The notes under the pieces: generated by a model
What the model saw: the letters and a program-made list of their open reading frames with translations, nothing else
What the model was told of the DNA's origin: nothing
The model's database searches: none
Assembly: GCA_960531495.1 (NCBI GenBank)
Contig: OY482852.1
Coordinates: forward strand, 10,523,666-10,587,665
Length of the DNA: 64,000 nt
DNA from: Zeus faber
Taxonomy: Eukaryota > Chordata > Actinopteri > Zeiformes > Zeidae
Direction: 5' to 3'
Shown: positions 1 through 13,657 of the stretch, in pieces
Layout of the letters: the number at the start of each line of letters is the position of its first letter
Numbering within the stretch: the first letter of the stretch is position 1
Translations under genes and position numbers: made by a program

Positions 1-1557
1 CTGATTTCATCCCAGGGGACACTGCAACCTGCCACCCCGCCATTAGGCAAAGAAATGTCGACCTCACAGTCGTGCCATTATCTGCCACGCGCTGCTTTAC
101 TGGTGTTTATATCGAGGGCTGCGGGACCATCAGCGCGCCAGTCCTTCATGTTGCAGACTTTGTGCGGGCGTCACCGACAGACGTGCTCTATTTATCGGCT
201 CCCTTCAAGTCAGGGTCACCCCTGGGGAGGAAAAGGGGTTGCCTGGTGCTGACTGGCAATCTTCAAAAAGGAGGAGGCTAAACTGAGCAGGAAAAAAAAA
301 GGAAGGAAAAAAAAAAAAAAAAGCAGGATAAAGCGCTGCCATTACATTAAGCAGCGACTTGAGAGAGTTCACGCAGGATAATGGAGGAGAGAACGGAGCC
401 TTTGGCGATCACGCGTGTTTGTGTTTGATCAACTCTTTTTTTTTTTTTTTTTATGAAAAGAAAAACAAATCAGTATTCCCAACCATCAAATAGCCAACCT
501 CACACCTTGAGCGGATTGTCTTCGCGCTCTTCTGACAAAGCGTTATAAATCACGGCGGCGAAGCTCATTCGCATTCACGTTGACTCCATTTCTTTTTTTT
601 TTAAGAAGCAAAAAGGGTGAATTGGATTAGCGACCGTTCTGAAATGACAGTGGGGATCTGGTTTTTCATTAGTGAGCGATTGCCGCCGGCCAGCATGGGG
701 TATCCCTCAGGGTAGGCTTTGTGCCAACGTGCCTATTGTGATGCAGAGGCCGGCGGAGGCCGAGGACGATAATGGACTCGGGGCTATCCATCACCCCGGC
801 GCGGTCCACTTGATGAGAACGGGGGTGATTAATTGAAGGCATCAGATTGGAAGGTCTGATATCTACCAAACACTCTCATCCAGCCATGACACCGGGGCTT
901 TAATAATGAACTGGACGGGGAGGCGCGGGGAACACGTTCACTCCATGTTATTTCTAGATTATGGAGAAGGTGCGCTGTCGTCGTGCAGCGTCGTTTGCAG
1001 TCGTTTTGGGTTGTTTTTTTTTACCTCTGAGACTCAATAATGCATCGTATCAGGGTTTGTTGCATGACAGACGAGTTCACGGCTGCGCACATTTTGAGCT
1101 TATCGTGCAATTGAATTCACCGGTTTCTATTTTATTTTTTCCCCCCTCCAGTACAGTGGATGAATACTCCCCACACAGAAAGGTAAGAAGCACAATGCGG
1201 TGTTTAATCTCTCGACTATACAACAATTTGAGCGAATGACGCAAAAAGCAAACCGGTGGCTTTGATAAACCGCGTCGCCGGGGACCATTGTCCGCGGGTT
1301 TCCTGCGAAGGCCGCATACTTTAAGCGCACGGCGTTCCCACACAATACCCATGCTGCGCTGAATTCCACCCATTTCCCCTGTTTTTAAGAGCAAAACCCT
1401 TTTCCACCAATTGAGTGTGCGAGAGAATGGGCTTCAGTCCAGAGGAACGCAGAGGGAGACCAAGGAAGGTAAGAGCCGGAACATGTGCTTCACACGTTTC
1501 TCACGTCGAAACGTTGCAGGGTTTTTTTTGTTTTTTGTGAGATTGCGTAGTGTGTAG

Positions 1558-1595
<38 letters not shown>

Positions 1596-1830
1596 CACAC
1601 ACTGCGTCAAGCAGTGACAACAAACAATGGGGATCTTTCAGGGAGGAAGAAGTGAGAAAGGCTGGAAAGACCAATGACTCCATGACCGAATACGTGCCTT
1701 ACATGGCATCAGGCCACGCACACTCATGCGTAAGGTGAAGGGAAATTCAGTGGAAACGACTCTACATGTACGTCTGTACAGTGGTCGGCAGACGATTGAT
1801 CAAATTCAAATTTAGATGATCTGTTTCGTG
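1..1830. other. Non-coding, probably rapgef5 intron; includes a conserved-element-like block
   Basis: No exon is recognisable here. About 600-960 is mixed-composition sequence with homeodomain-like cores (GATTAATTGAAGGC), resembling a developmental conserved non-coding element by eye only. A (CA)n microsatellite lies at 1559-1593. Poly-A and poly-T runs lie near 290-320 and 436-452. Confidence 0.4.
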
Positions 1831-1831
1831 A

Positions 1832-2540
1832 TATTCCGATCAGCCACATTAAGACCACCGCTAATCACCACTAATATTGTGTATCTCCCCCTCTTTCCGC
1901 AAAAACAGCTCTGACTCGTGGAGGCGTGGACTCCACAACCTCTGAAGGTGTCCTGTGGTATCTGGCACCAAGACCTTAGCAGCAGATCCTTTAAGTGGAA
2001 GTTGTGAGGTGGGGCCCCCACGGATCGGGCTTGTTGTCCCAGCACATCCCACAGATGCTCCATCGGATCGGACCCTAACCCCACCTATCCACATGATGTA
2101 GAAGAAAACATGATTCATCAGACCGGGCCACCTTCTTCCATTGCTCCATGGTCCAGTTCTGACGCTCATGTGCCGATTGTAGCTGCTTTCAGAGGTGGAC
2201 AGGGGTCAGCATGGACACTCTGACCGGTCTGTGGCTACACAGCTCCATACACAGCAAGATGTGATGCACTGTGTGTTCTGACACCTTTCTATCACAGCAG
2301 CGTTAACCTCACCAGACAGGCTAGACTTCACTCCCCACATGCATAATGAGTCTTCGACACCCATGACTCTGTCGCCGGTTCACCTGTTGTCCTTCCTTGG
2401 ACCACTGTTGGTAGGTACTAACCACTGCATACCAGGAACAGCCCACAAGACCTGTGGTTTTGGAGATGCTCTGACCCAGTCGATCACTGTTATTCACTTC
2501 CCCTGTCAGTGGTTTTAATGCTGTGGCTGATCGTTGTATC
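1832..2540 (-). mobile_element. Tc1/mariner-like transposon remnant (internally deleted)
   Basis: The ends are inverted copies of CGATCAGCCACA.CATTAAAACCAC: 1837-1859 on the plus strand and about 2510-2533 as the complement, each near a TA. On the minus strand, 2321-2530 keeps part of the DNA-binding end of a Tc1 transposase (RLGQSISKT, AVVSTYQQWSKEGQ). About 1860-2180 keeps scrambled C-terminal pieces (MEHLWDVLGQQAR). The catalytic core is missing and frames are broken, so the copy is dead and non-autonomous. It lies in the putative rapgef5 intron. Confidence 0.85.
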
Positions 2541-2870
2541 ATGCAAAAAGTTTTAACGACCTGAAGGTGCGTCAACCACCTTCATGTTGAAGAATATCAG
2601 TTGAGTATACAAAGACCATCATTAGATTTGTAGGCAGAGGTAATGAACAGCACCAATGTATGGAATGCAAAAAATCTAACAAACACTTACTTCTGCAACT
2701 GCAACACTAAAGCCTACAAAAGTAAAATACCTTTAAAAATAAAAGAGTGACATAAAGTCTGAAATGATTTTAGTCGGTAGTTTTGTTTGTCAAGGTTCCA
2801 TTCACTTGTTCTTTGTTCAGCTTGATAAAATATGATATAATGCGTACGTGTAGTTATGTCGCCTCTGAAT

Positions 2871-2983
2871 TCACACCCCACTGCAGATCAGGGACATCGT
2901 TTTGGGTTTTCTTATGAAGTTCACATGAGTTCTGCTTCGCTCGCCGGGGAGAGAATCCAGGTCGTTGGAATCTTCAATGGTAT
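2871..2983 (-). other. Exon-like minus-strand reading frame, unidentified
   Basis: On the minus strand a long pyrimidine tract followed by TTTCTCAG ends at 2984. It leads into a stop-free frame of 36 codons, then TGA at 2871-2873. The piece is richer in GC than its AT-rich flanks and reads TIEDSNDLDSLPGERSRTH near its start and NFIRKPKTMSLICSGV at its end. It could be the last coding exon of an unrecognised gene nested in or overlapping rapgef5, or a chance frame. I do not recognise the protein, and no clear AATAAA follows on the minus strand. Confidence 0.25.
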
Positions 2984-3350
2984 CTGAGAAAAAAAGAAAA
3001 ACAAAAAACCTACGCTGTACAGACAGGAATACTTAGCATATGCATTTATAATTCATTCGATAATTCATAATTCAATATACTATCATAACCCTGTCACATG
3101 ACAAAGTGAAAGAATTGTGCACTTCCAATTGATTAAATACAGTATTAAAAAAACATTTTAATGAATATAAATTGAAGTGTATATTTCATCAAATCTCAAT
3201 AGTGTATATAGTATATCTTAACCAAATGACACACAAAATAAACCTGATTAACAGATATTGAAGATTCCCCAGGAATATGTCGCGCAACTTTAATCTTAAC
3301 AAAAATAATTATGAAAATGGCATAGTAACAGTGTCCTGTCCCCGTCCCAG

Positions 3351-6300
3351 TGTTGTGCCACGTGTACCTGAACGTGGACTCATACCTCAGTGTGAGGGTC
3401 AAGGCCACGGCCGCGGCCCAGGAGCTCCTTCACACCTTGGCCAAAAGAATGGACGTCCCGCAGGAGGAGCTGGTGCTAGTAGCCATTACCTACTCCGGAG
3501 GTGAGCGTCCATCAAACCAAATATTCCAGCTGTTCTAATAAAATCGAATTTGTGGAAGTTAATCCACATTTCAGGGCCTGGATATGCGGGAGGGTTCCCA
3601 AACTGGGGTACATGTCCCTCTATGGGACATCGAAGGAATTGCAAGGTGTCTGCAGCAGAATTATTTTATTTACATATATAGATAGCCAGATAACGTAAAT
3701 CTTTATTTATCTATCAATTTATCTTCTCGTCCTCCTTCTCCAAAGGGGTTTTGCCAGGAAAACATTTGGGAGGAATGCTCCCACATGGCGTAGACTAACA
3801 CTTGACCCACATAAATGAAATGAATTCTTCTGACATGAGGACCAGGGGAGGGGAAGCGGGCCTCCTTGCTGTCGGGGAAAGGAAAAAGCATTTACCTGTT
3901 ATCAGTGACCGGAGAGAGCGGCCGTCCCAGAGCGGAGTCTTATCACGACCCAATAGCTGCCGACGTTACACACGGCTGGGCCTGTGGTGACGCGCGGTCG
4001 GGGCGGGTGACATTGTGAGCTCACGGCATTACACTGTGTGGGGTTGTTTTCCTCAGAGAGACTCCTCCTGCAGCCGCACGACAGACTCTACTCCGACTCT
4101 TTAGCGGCGATAGGGCGGCTGCACGTCTGCAGGAAGGACCTGAGCCAGGTCACGGTAGGGGCCTCAGCGTTTCACCCGGACAACCCTGGCGTCTTTATCA
4201 CGACTCCGCATATAAAGCATATAGCCTCGCATAGAAATACGCCCACACACATTACAGCAAACACAGTTGTTTTTATCTCAAAATGCAAAATAATACGACA
4301 CTCATTGGCTGATTGTCTTAGTATTGTCACTAACTTTTACTCCCCCTGGCTCCACAGACCCCATTTACAGACAACTCAGAGCTGCAGCAGAGGACGGCTC
4401 GGATGCTCAGCATGAACACGTGGGATGTGGCCGTGGCTCTCAGTAACTCTGACTGGGCCATCTTCGAGTCGGTGCACGAGGTCCGTTCACCGGCCGAGAG
4501 ATTTTCTGGTCTCCTGTTTGTCAGATTGTGTACTTATCAATGTTATCTTTTAGAAATATCTGAAGCAATGCCCGTATACTGCAAATACACTATACTTTGT
4601 AGACCTCTCCGGAAAACTTGGGCTGGTTGGTTATATTATCGTTATAATCACATTAGTATTGTGAAATGGGACGAGATGTTGTCTAGGAATTTGGCTAATG
4701 TAATAATAATGAAAGGTTGTCTTTCAGACTGCATTACAGTAAATAAATGCAATTATCTGAACTCAATAGACTGTTCTAGCTGTTCTTATCAATCTCTCAT
4801 TGCAATATTGGTTGTGGTGGTCAAACATTCTTTCCCCTCAGGGAAAAAAAGTTGTCAAAACAAACAAACAAAAAATAGTAATAATGTTAAAAAAAAAATA
4901 AAAAGTTTTATCCACTTTATTTCTTTTATTTTACAGCAAGAGCTGGTGTATTTCACGTTCAGCCGCCATTCCAGCAGCAGCCGCACGGTGGCGCTGGAGC
5001 TGCTGCTGCAGCGCTGCAACGAGGTGCAGCAGTGGGTGACGACCGAGGTCCTGCTGTGCCCCACACTGTGCAACAGAGTCCAGATCATCAAGAAGTTCAT
5101 CAAGATCGCATCCCAGTGAGAATCCCACCCGGCACACTGACTGAATTACAGAAAACTGATTAAAACCCAAACAGGTTGTTTAACTCTGAGGTCATGAACT
5201 ACGATCAGTTTATAACTTTTAGAGTTTATACCTCATTGGAGGTTATTAGGGTTGCTCATGTATGTTTCACCCGTAGGTCTGTTCTATGGACTCTACATTT
5301 CTGGCCCTGTTCATGCATTTTAATTATTAAAGCAGGGATTCACAAACTGGGGTAGTGTGTTACGTGAGGGAATTGCATTGGGTCTTCAGCAAAACTATTA
5401 TTTTGTATATTTTTCTGTTTTGTTTGTTCTACGAAACTAATGAAGGTCAATTTTATTTTTGTTGTAAGATTAGCACTTTTTGTCAGCGAGGTTTAAGATC
5501 AATTGTTATATCCGTATAGCCTTGTATAATCCACACCATCTACACAAACGTTTATAATAGGATGATTATTTAAGTATATTATTATTATTATTATAATTAT
5601 TAGATTTATTTATTATTAATGCACTTAATCTGAGATTTACTCGTCTTTCAGAAGCAATAAAGCAAAATTAAAAAAAATCGGTTGCAATTTTGACCTATGA
5701 GCATTTATATAAAACAATAAAATTGAACACACAACAACATTTTGTAAAGAAAATGACTCAAAAACAGGGCGTTAAAGGGCTTCCCTGGGTATTCGTGAGT
5801 ATACCGCCCCCTCTGGTGGTTAACTGGTGTATTGCAGCTCTAGTGCTGCTGATCACGTGGGTTAATGGATGGAGCTGAATCCTGACTTGTTCTGTCCCCA
5901 TAGCTGCAAAGCACAGAAGAACCTCAACTGCTTCTTTGCCATCATCATGGGCCTTACCACCGCCGCTGTTAACCGCCTCAGCCAGACATGGGAGGTAAAA
6001 ATCACCTCTCTGCCATTAAATCAGCTGCAACCCTCTCTTCATTTCGAGGTGATACCTCCACAGGGCGTTTCCGATCTGTTTAAAGCGAACATTTTTGCTG
6101 TCTCTGTAGAAGGTTCCCGGGAGATTCAAGAAGCTGTTTTCAGAACTGGAGACGATGACGGTGGGTTCATGTCGTCTATGTTGATGTTAAAAAACCCCCC
6201 ACTGAAATAGGTTCCTCAGATTCATTCTTTTTTTTGGGGGGGGTTGTTTTTTTTTTCCCCACAGGATCCGTCTCTCAACCACAAGGCCTACAGGGACTCC

Positions 6301-7356
6301 TTCAAGAAGATGAAGGCGCCAAAGATCCCCTTCCTCCCTCTGCTACTGAAAGGTGCTCTCCGCCTTCCCACCTTACACACTTATTCCGATCGGTGCTGAC
6401 GTGAAATATTTGCCCCGCCGCTCGTACGCTCTGTCCCTTGTTTACCGAGGCGGTGACCGTCCCTTTTCAGATATCACGTTCATCCACGAAGGCAACAAAA
6501 CCTTCCACGACAACCTGGTCAACTTCGAAAAGCTGGTGAGCCTCTCAACTCCGCCGCTAGTACGGCCGCAGAATGTGATGTCAGAACCTGCGAATGTCTC
6601 CCCCAATTAACGGCGTCCGCCTCTTGTCTTCCCAGCACATGATAGCGGACACCGTGCGCCTCGTCCGGCAGTGTCAGAACGACCACATGGGTGGGTGTCC
6701 GCCCCACGCACCGCCCAAAGCGCCGAAAAGATTATTCATCCAACATGGCTGATATTCTGCCTTACAGCTGTTTATGTCACAGTCACGTGGCACAGGTGTT
6801 GGATATTGGACCGATAATTGGTCAAAACTGCTTTTTCAACGTCCTTAATGGAGAAAATGTGATTATATGTTAATCAGTGTGTCCCACTAAACTAACTGTC
6901 TTAAATAATAATGTTCAGTAAAATGGGTGGTACCACGTCATGGTTGGCCCGTTTGGATGGTGTTATTGTAGGATATTGGTGAATCCCTAACATTTAATTA
7001 AGGTATTTATAGATAGTATCAGTGCATTTCTGCCCTAGTTTCCAGCAGAAGACCATAAGGATATTTCATGTAACTTCTCCATATGCTCAATAACTTCCTG
7101 TTCTTATAACAATGACTCGAAAATAATTGCGTTAATGCCCATGCTGATGAGGCCGTTCTCCTGCGTTTGTAGTTTAATAGAGCTTGTTTTTTGTTGTTGT
7201 ATTTACTATTGTTTTTTTTTGCCCTCCGTGTCCTCAGGAAACAGCATCACACAGAAGAGCAGTCCCGAAGTGAAGGCCTACATCGATTACCTTCACATCA
7301 TCGACAATCAGGAGACCCTGTTTGAACTGTCGCACCGGCTGGAGCCCCGCACATAA
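3351..7356 (+). CDS. rapgef5: Rap guanine nucleotide exchange factor 5, 3' part (ten coding exons, 5' end outside window)
   Basis: Coding exons are 3351-3500, 4057-4154, 4358-4480, 4937-5115, 5904-5994, 6110-6160, 6265-6352, 6471-6535, 6636-6690 and 7238-7356. All introns have GT and AG ends and all phases join, giving about 339 codons ending in TAA. The first two exons encode a Ras-association-like segment ([18 protein letters not shown]). The rest is a CDC25-homology RasGEF domain, with [57 protein letters not shown] and [16 protein letters not shown] as family signatures. The end, [11 protein letters not shown], matches the RAPGEF5 tail rather than RAPGEF3 or RAPGEF4. The family loads GTP onto Rap1/Rap2, and RAPGEF5 has been tied to nuclear beta-catenin. 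The REM region should lie further left. The gene converges on dnah11, as in human. Paralogue choice (a/b) cannot be made here. Confidence 0.9.
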
Positions 7357-8670
7357 AAAAAAAAAAAAAAAGAAAAAAAAGTCACTGAGAGAGTCAGAGT
7401 CCGGAGGAGGCTTCCCGCTGTGTCCCGAATAATATATTTTTTGCTCAGGCCCTCGGTCATGATTCGAGAGAGATTGGGCTGCAGTACAGCCCGCCGCCAC
7501 CAGAGGGAGCCGGTCCACCAGGAACTTGCAGAAGGGAGGGGGGAAAAAAAAACAAAAAACAGTGACAGGAACAGCACACCACACAGTCCTGGGGGCTAAG
7601 ACATATGAATGTTTCTGAAAATGTACCACGACAACGCATAGAACCCTACCGATCTGCCGACAGGACACGTGCACACACACACGCACACACACACACGCAC
7701 ACGCACACGGAGCAGTGCAGCTTGCACATCATTCCGGCCCTTGACTACGAATGGATGGAATGGACCATCAGAAAAACAAAACAAAAAAAAAACAAAAAAA
7801 CGACCAAAGAAAGAGCATTTCAGCGGTGTAAACATCTCAAACCCAACATGACGCAAAACGTCCGGTTTGCAGGACCGCACACTTCGAGAGCATCGAACCC
7901 GGTGACGATGCACCGCACAAATCGTAGTTTCGCTTAACGACGGCGACCGCGCACATTGTTAGATCTGCAACTTACAAACGTGAACATTTTTCACACGTCC
8001 TTCTCAGTAGCTATTTTTACACTCCAGGAAAAATCCCCGTACCGGATTTCCGGGGCGTCTCAGAGGTCAAAGGGTCGCGAGGAGAGGCCCGGCTCCGCCG
8101 CGACGCTTTACCCTCACTCGTATCATCCGCGCGTGAAAGCGCGGCGCCGTGCAATTTGTCGCTTTTTTCCGGGGGCGGCGCGTCCGTGTCGGCGAGGGAG
8201 GGGCTTCGGCGTCAATTTTCGATCGCGCGCTTCGATGCTTGTGCCAAATGTCGTCCGGACGCCGGCTCGCACCCACGCCGTCGACTCCTCTTAAAAAAAA
8301 AAAAAAAGGCGGAAGCCGATTCCGACTGTCGCCGTGGACAATCAGTTAGCGAGGGAGCCGTTGTCGCGTCTCCGTTTTTTGTTTTTTTCCGCAGCAATAG
8401 CGGAGCGAGGTCACGCTCGCACATTTTAGACGGAGACGCTGTTCGCCGGTTTGGAGAAAACAAGTGTTGAAAAGCGTGTCGTAGCGATAGGAGAGCGCAG
8501 TATTTATTATCTTCATCCGTTTTTTTGTTTTTTGTTTTGCAAATAAAGGTTCACCCCTCAGGTCAGGTCATTTTTGCATTTGGCCTTGTGAAGTGTTGTA
8601 GATGACGATTCCTCTATTTGTTTTGTTAAAAAAGAAACGACTTTGTAAATAAAATGAAAGCACGGTAGCG
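7357..8670 (+). other. rapgef5: Probable rapgef5 3' UTR with two poly(A) signals
   Basis: This follows the TAA at 7354-7356. It is rich in A tracts and contains a (CA)n run near 7672-7710. AATAAA occurs at 8542-8547 and 8648-8653, the second followed by an A-rich stretch. No reading frame resembles a known protein. The end is inferred from these signals, not from transcript data. Confidence 0.5.
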
Positions 8671-10964
8671 ACGACATGAGGAGCCGCTGCAGCGTTTTTG
8701 GGGGGTTTTTTTGTGTCGTTTTTGAAGAACTCCCTCAATCTCCACAACTCGGCTCTACGGGAGTCGAGCGTCTGGAGAAACCTGTTTATAGCAAAATGAG
8801 TGTCTGCTCCCCACGTATAATACAAAATATCAGAGTGTGTATGTCAGTGTCTCAAGGTAGATACAAGTTATTATACCACAGCAGTCATTTTAAATTGTAC
8901 GTCTCATCCGTGCGTCTATTAAAATGTTATTTTCTACTTTTCTCAGAATAACTTTCACAGAAACACCAAATTAAAGTGGGTTCCCGATGAGGTCATTTAA
9001 AAAAAGAAAAAAGAAAAGAAAAGGAAAGCGGATGATTCAAACCGTAACCAGATCCCAGAGGTCGCACGGTTGTTATCATAGATTACATAGAATTGGATGA
9101 AGTTCAAAGCCAGCCGCGCCGGTGTCACAGCCCCGCCGCGCCCCCGCGGCGCGTGACACAGCGTGGTTCAGCGAAAGCCAGAACGGTGCACCACGTACGC
9201 GTCATCCTAAAATTTGAGACAGATTTTACCCGACTATAATCGACTTCTTAAATCAGAACCGACACCTTTTTATTTTTCATCTGATGCCGTTAGTTAAAAG
9301 TTGTGTTGTTTGGGGGATAATAACAACGTGGTGTGTGTGTGTGTGTATACAGTATACATAAAAGGACGTTTTTATTTTTTGTGTCCCGGACGCCCTCAGC
9401 GTCTTCACCCAGGTGTCCCGGTCGACCCCCCGCCGGGCTGGGCTGCCCCCCCAACCCTGCCATTTGCTCTGAAACACCCCGCGGCACTGTATCATTTCCC
9501 TGTCACCGCAATGACTGGCTAACCGTTGTGCGGCGCTAATGAGAGGAAGAGAGAGGGGAGATGAAGAGAAGTTGCAGGAAGTCGGATTCCGCGCGCCCCC
9601 CCCCCCCCCCACACCCCTCCACGTAAATACAATACACAGCCTCCACCTACCCCCCCATCCGATCCCCAACAATGCAGTGCAGCCACGCGGGCCGCGGGAA
9701 CCGGGGATCAAAACAACAGCTTATTAGTCGGGGGAAGGTGGTTTCCGTTCGAGACGACGGTAATGACTCACACTGCAGCTCTGTGTTAAAAGACCAAACT
9801 GTGTCACGTCGCCACATCAGATTGAGCGACCCCCAAGGTCACGCCGCCGCCGCGACCAGTCGGACCGCCGGATATTCTCCCCATACCCGGATACCTGGGT
9901 TTGGACGTTTTTTTTGTTTTTTTTAAATAGCCGCGCTCGCTATTCGCACGGACAATTTACCATGACTGCATCACATTTTAATGTAGCCAGCTCGCTAAGC
10001 TCCTCCGCGCAGATTAAAAAAAGCAAATTCCACTCAGTCGAGCGCCATCTTAACCTTGACCCCCCCCCCCCCCCCCCTCCCCCCCACGGAGCACTCGCAA
10101 TATTTCCCCATAACTTTGACAAACATGAGACCTCCACGGGGGAATCCATCACTCCCCGGCGCCCGCACCTTGGGAATATGCGCCTAATCATCGTCAATCT
10201 GCCCCAGGAGCTCCGGCTTGGCGCCTGTTTTTTTAGGTCAATGCGCCGATTTCCGCGGCTTTTTCCAGATAAGAAAGCCGCCGCGTTGATACCGGCTCGT
10301 TAAAACGCGGGGGGCTTCGTTTGGTCAATATTAAGTTAATCAGATCCCAACACTGAGTGCATATAGATAAAAAGGAGCAATAATCTAATGCGCCGCATCT
10401 CACATAGAGAGCTATCGGCGGAAGCCTTTCAGGAGCTTCCTCCAGTGGCCCCGAATGAATTACACCGCTCTGTTAGTATGCGCCCGCCGCCGCCGCCGCG
10501 CCAAAGGTCAATGTCAAACGCACCTCATTTAAAAGTCAATAGCAGCCATGCACATCATCTCCTGGGAATTCCGCGCGGGACCCCCTCCAGACGGCATTGT
10601 GTATCATTCAGTTAGTGGAGGGCGGCCGCGGAGCTTTTTTAATCTTGACCTTCCAATAAAATATGCTTCCTATCCAGAATTACATGGTCCAAAATGGAGA
10701 CATAAGCTCCCGACAAATCACGGCCCGGACCAAAGCGTCTCGAGGGAGAGGTTCTGCGCTGCTTGACACCCGAGACGCTGAGACACGCGCGCGCGCACAC
10801 ACAAACACACACGCTGCAGGTTATCTTGTCTCTGGAGAGGTGTCACAACATCTTTTACTGTTTCAAAATATACAAAGAAACACACAACGCGAGCACAGCA
10901 ATGTGACCCGATTGGCTCCATCCACGTAGAGAATGGACTTCACATCTCGCCGTTTGATTGTGTC
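8671..10964. other. Intergenic region between convergent rapgef5 and dnah11
   Basis: No coding exon was recognised on either strand. It holds short GT (9330-9350) and CA/CG (10785-10815) repeats, poly-C runs at about 9596-9611 and 10053-10084, and mixed-composition stretches at 9720-10060 and 10100-10700 with TAATC/TTAAT cores that look like non-coding conserved elements. In human, CDCA7L sits at this place; none of it is visible here. Confidence 0.45.
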
Positions 10965-11590
10965 TTTAATACGCTTGGGGTCACTAAAAAGTATATATAA
11001 AAAAAAAAAAAAAAAAAGATACATAAGGTAACACGCAGTACAGTTACTGTTTGAGTGATCTTAAAGGGAACATGACAATTGAAGGCACTACATACTAACT
11101 ACACAATCTCATAATACTGTCTTTAAGTTGTAAAAAATAAAATACAAGTCTGGAGTTCTTTCCCCATTTAGGAAAACTCTGCACCTAAAGCCCCGACATG
11201 GAGATTATGAAAGGAGCTTTTTTTGCGAGAATAAAAAGCGCATTTCTCATGAGCTCCATTGTCTCTTGCTGCAAAGATCTACACTGGATGGAATGGAAAC
11301 ATGGCAACAGTTTGCATAAACAGCTATTTACAAAATGTATGGCGACGACGGGGCAAAATAGCGGATACAAAACTAGTGTTGTTCTGATTTGTAAAGTCCA
11401 CTGTGCAGCGATGCCCTCTGAATCATCCTTGCATTGCAGGTTGTTACGCTGGTTATAGAGGTGCAATGGGAATGGACGACAGGATCAATACAACGCAGTC
11501 ACTACCAGCCGACCTGACTTTGCCTCCACTTCTGAGTCGTCGCGGTCACACGACCAGGCCTCCCGGTCCCATCCAAAGCTCCAGAGCCTC
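10965..11590 (-). other. dnah11: Candidate dnah11 3' UTR
   Basis: This is the minus-strand sequence after the dnah11 stop at 11591-11593. No canonical AATAAA was found on the minus strand in this stretch. A variant ATTAAA is present at 10965-10970 (complement TTTAAT). The extent is a guess from that signal. Confidence 0.3.
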
Positions 11591-13554
11591 TCAGGCGGAG
11601 AGCAGCAGCGCCACCCCCCCGATGACCCACCTGGCGGGCGGCTGCCTGGTTCTGAGGTGGAAGGTCCAGACGTAGTCGGGCCCGCGCCGCCTGGTGCGGT
11701 ACAGCGGACAGCGGTACGTGCTGCTCAGGTCCCGCTGCTCCGCCGGCGACGCTCGCACGTACAGCACCGGCATGGCCGCCGACAGCTCCCGCAGCACGGC
11801 GTCCGAGATGGTTCCGCTCTGGGTGTCCCACCGAGCCCCTGGGGGGAGGTGGGAGTTGAGATTGTGTTAATTGAAGCCCCCCCCAAAAAAAATGAAGGGA
11901 TCAACAAATATTAGATATTATTTATCTGTTTCACTGCGGCGCTTGCACATTATACTACATACTGTGCACATATACATACAAGTCTCTTATATATACACAC
12001 ACAGCGAGTTCCAAATTATTATGCAAATTATATTTTTCTCTGATTTTCCTAAATAGTCGATGCAAATGACCCTCAGTATAATTTTCAAGTCATCAACCGT
12101 TCGGGTATAATTCAAATGTTATTGAACAAACCTCCCACTGATAACAGTTTTTTTTTCAAAAATAAACTCAAAATGCACTGTTCCAAATTATTATGCACAA
12201 CAGAGTTTCAAAACATTTTATAGGTTGTAAAGAACTGAAAATGGTCATTTGTTGAATTTGCAGCATTAGGAGGTCATATTTACTGAAATCAAAAGCTATT
12301 TTAATCAAAAACATCTTAACAGGCCAAGTTCCATGTGAACATAGGAGCCTTCTTTCATATCACCTTCACAATTCTTGCATCCATTGAACTTGTGAGTTTT
12401 TGGAGAGTTTCTGCTTGAATTTCTTTGCAGGATGTTAGAACAGCCTCCCAGAGCTGCTGTTTTGATGCAAAGTGCCTCCACCCTCATAGATCTTCTGCTT
12501 GAGGATGCTCCAAAGGTTCTCAATAGGGTTGAGGTCAGGGGAGGACGGGGGCCACACCATGAGTTTCTCTCCTTTTATGCCCATAGCAGCCAATGACAGA
12601 GTTATTCTTTGCAGCATGAGATGGTGCATTGTCATGCATGAAGATGATTTAGTTACGGAAGGCACGGTTCTTCTTTTTGTACCATGGAAGAAAGTGCTCA
12701 GTCACAAACTATATACTTTGCCGAGGTCATTTTCACACCTTCAGGGAGCCTTAAGGGGCCCACCAGCTCTCTCCTCATGATTCCGGCCAAAAACATGACT
12801 CCACCGCCTCCTTGCTGATGTCGCAGCCTTGTTGGGACATGGTGGCCATCCACCAACCATCCACTACTCCATCCAGGGTTGCATGGCACTCATCAGTAAA
12901 CAAGACTGTTTGAAAATTTGTCTTCATGTATTTTGGGGCCCACTGCAACCGTTTCTGCTTGTGAGCATTGGTTAGGGGTGGCCCAATAGTAGGTTTATGC
13001 ACAACTGCAAGCCTCTGGAGGATCCTACACCTTGAGGTTCACGGGACTCTAGAGGCACCAGCAGCTTCAAATACCTGTTTGCTGCTTTGTAATGGCTTTT
13101 TAGCGGCTGCTCTCTTAATCCCATGAATTTGTCTGGCAGAAACCTTCCTCATTCTGCCTTTATCTGCACCAACCCGTCTGTGCTCTGAATCAGCCACAAA
13201 TCTCTTCACAGTACGATGATCACACTTAAGTTTTCGTGAAATATCTAATGTTTTCATACCTTGTCCAAGGCGTTGCACTATTTGAGGCTTTTCGGCAGCA
13301 GAGATCCTTTTTCTTTCCCATATTGCTTGAAGCCTGTGGCTGCTTAATAATGTGGAACGTCCTTCTTAAGTAGTTTTCCTTTAATTGGGCTCACCTGGCA
13401 AACTAATTATCACAGGTGTCTGAGACTGATTTCAGTGATCCAAAGAGCCCTGAGACACAAAACCATCCATGAGTTTAATTGAAAAACAAATGATGTAATG
13501 TTTATGACACGTAAATCCAATTTGCATAATACTTTGGAACAACACAGTGTACAG

Positions 13555-13626
<72 letters not shown>

Positions 13627-13657
13627 TTGTTGCCTCTGGCGTATATTTATATTTACA

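Noticed and set aside
4403..5119. 238-codon plus-strand open frame
   Set aside because: It reads through a rapgef5 intron. Only the pieces 4403-4480 and 4937-5115 are coding; the middle part has a donor, an acceptor and AT-rich intron sequence.
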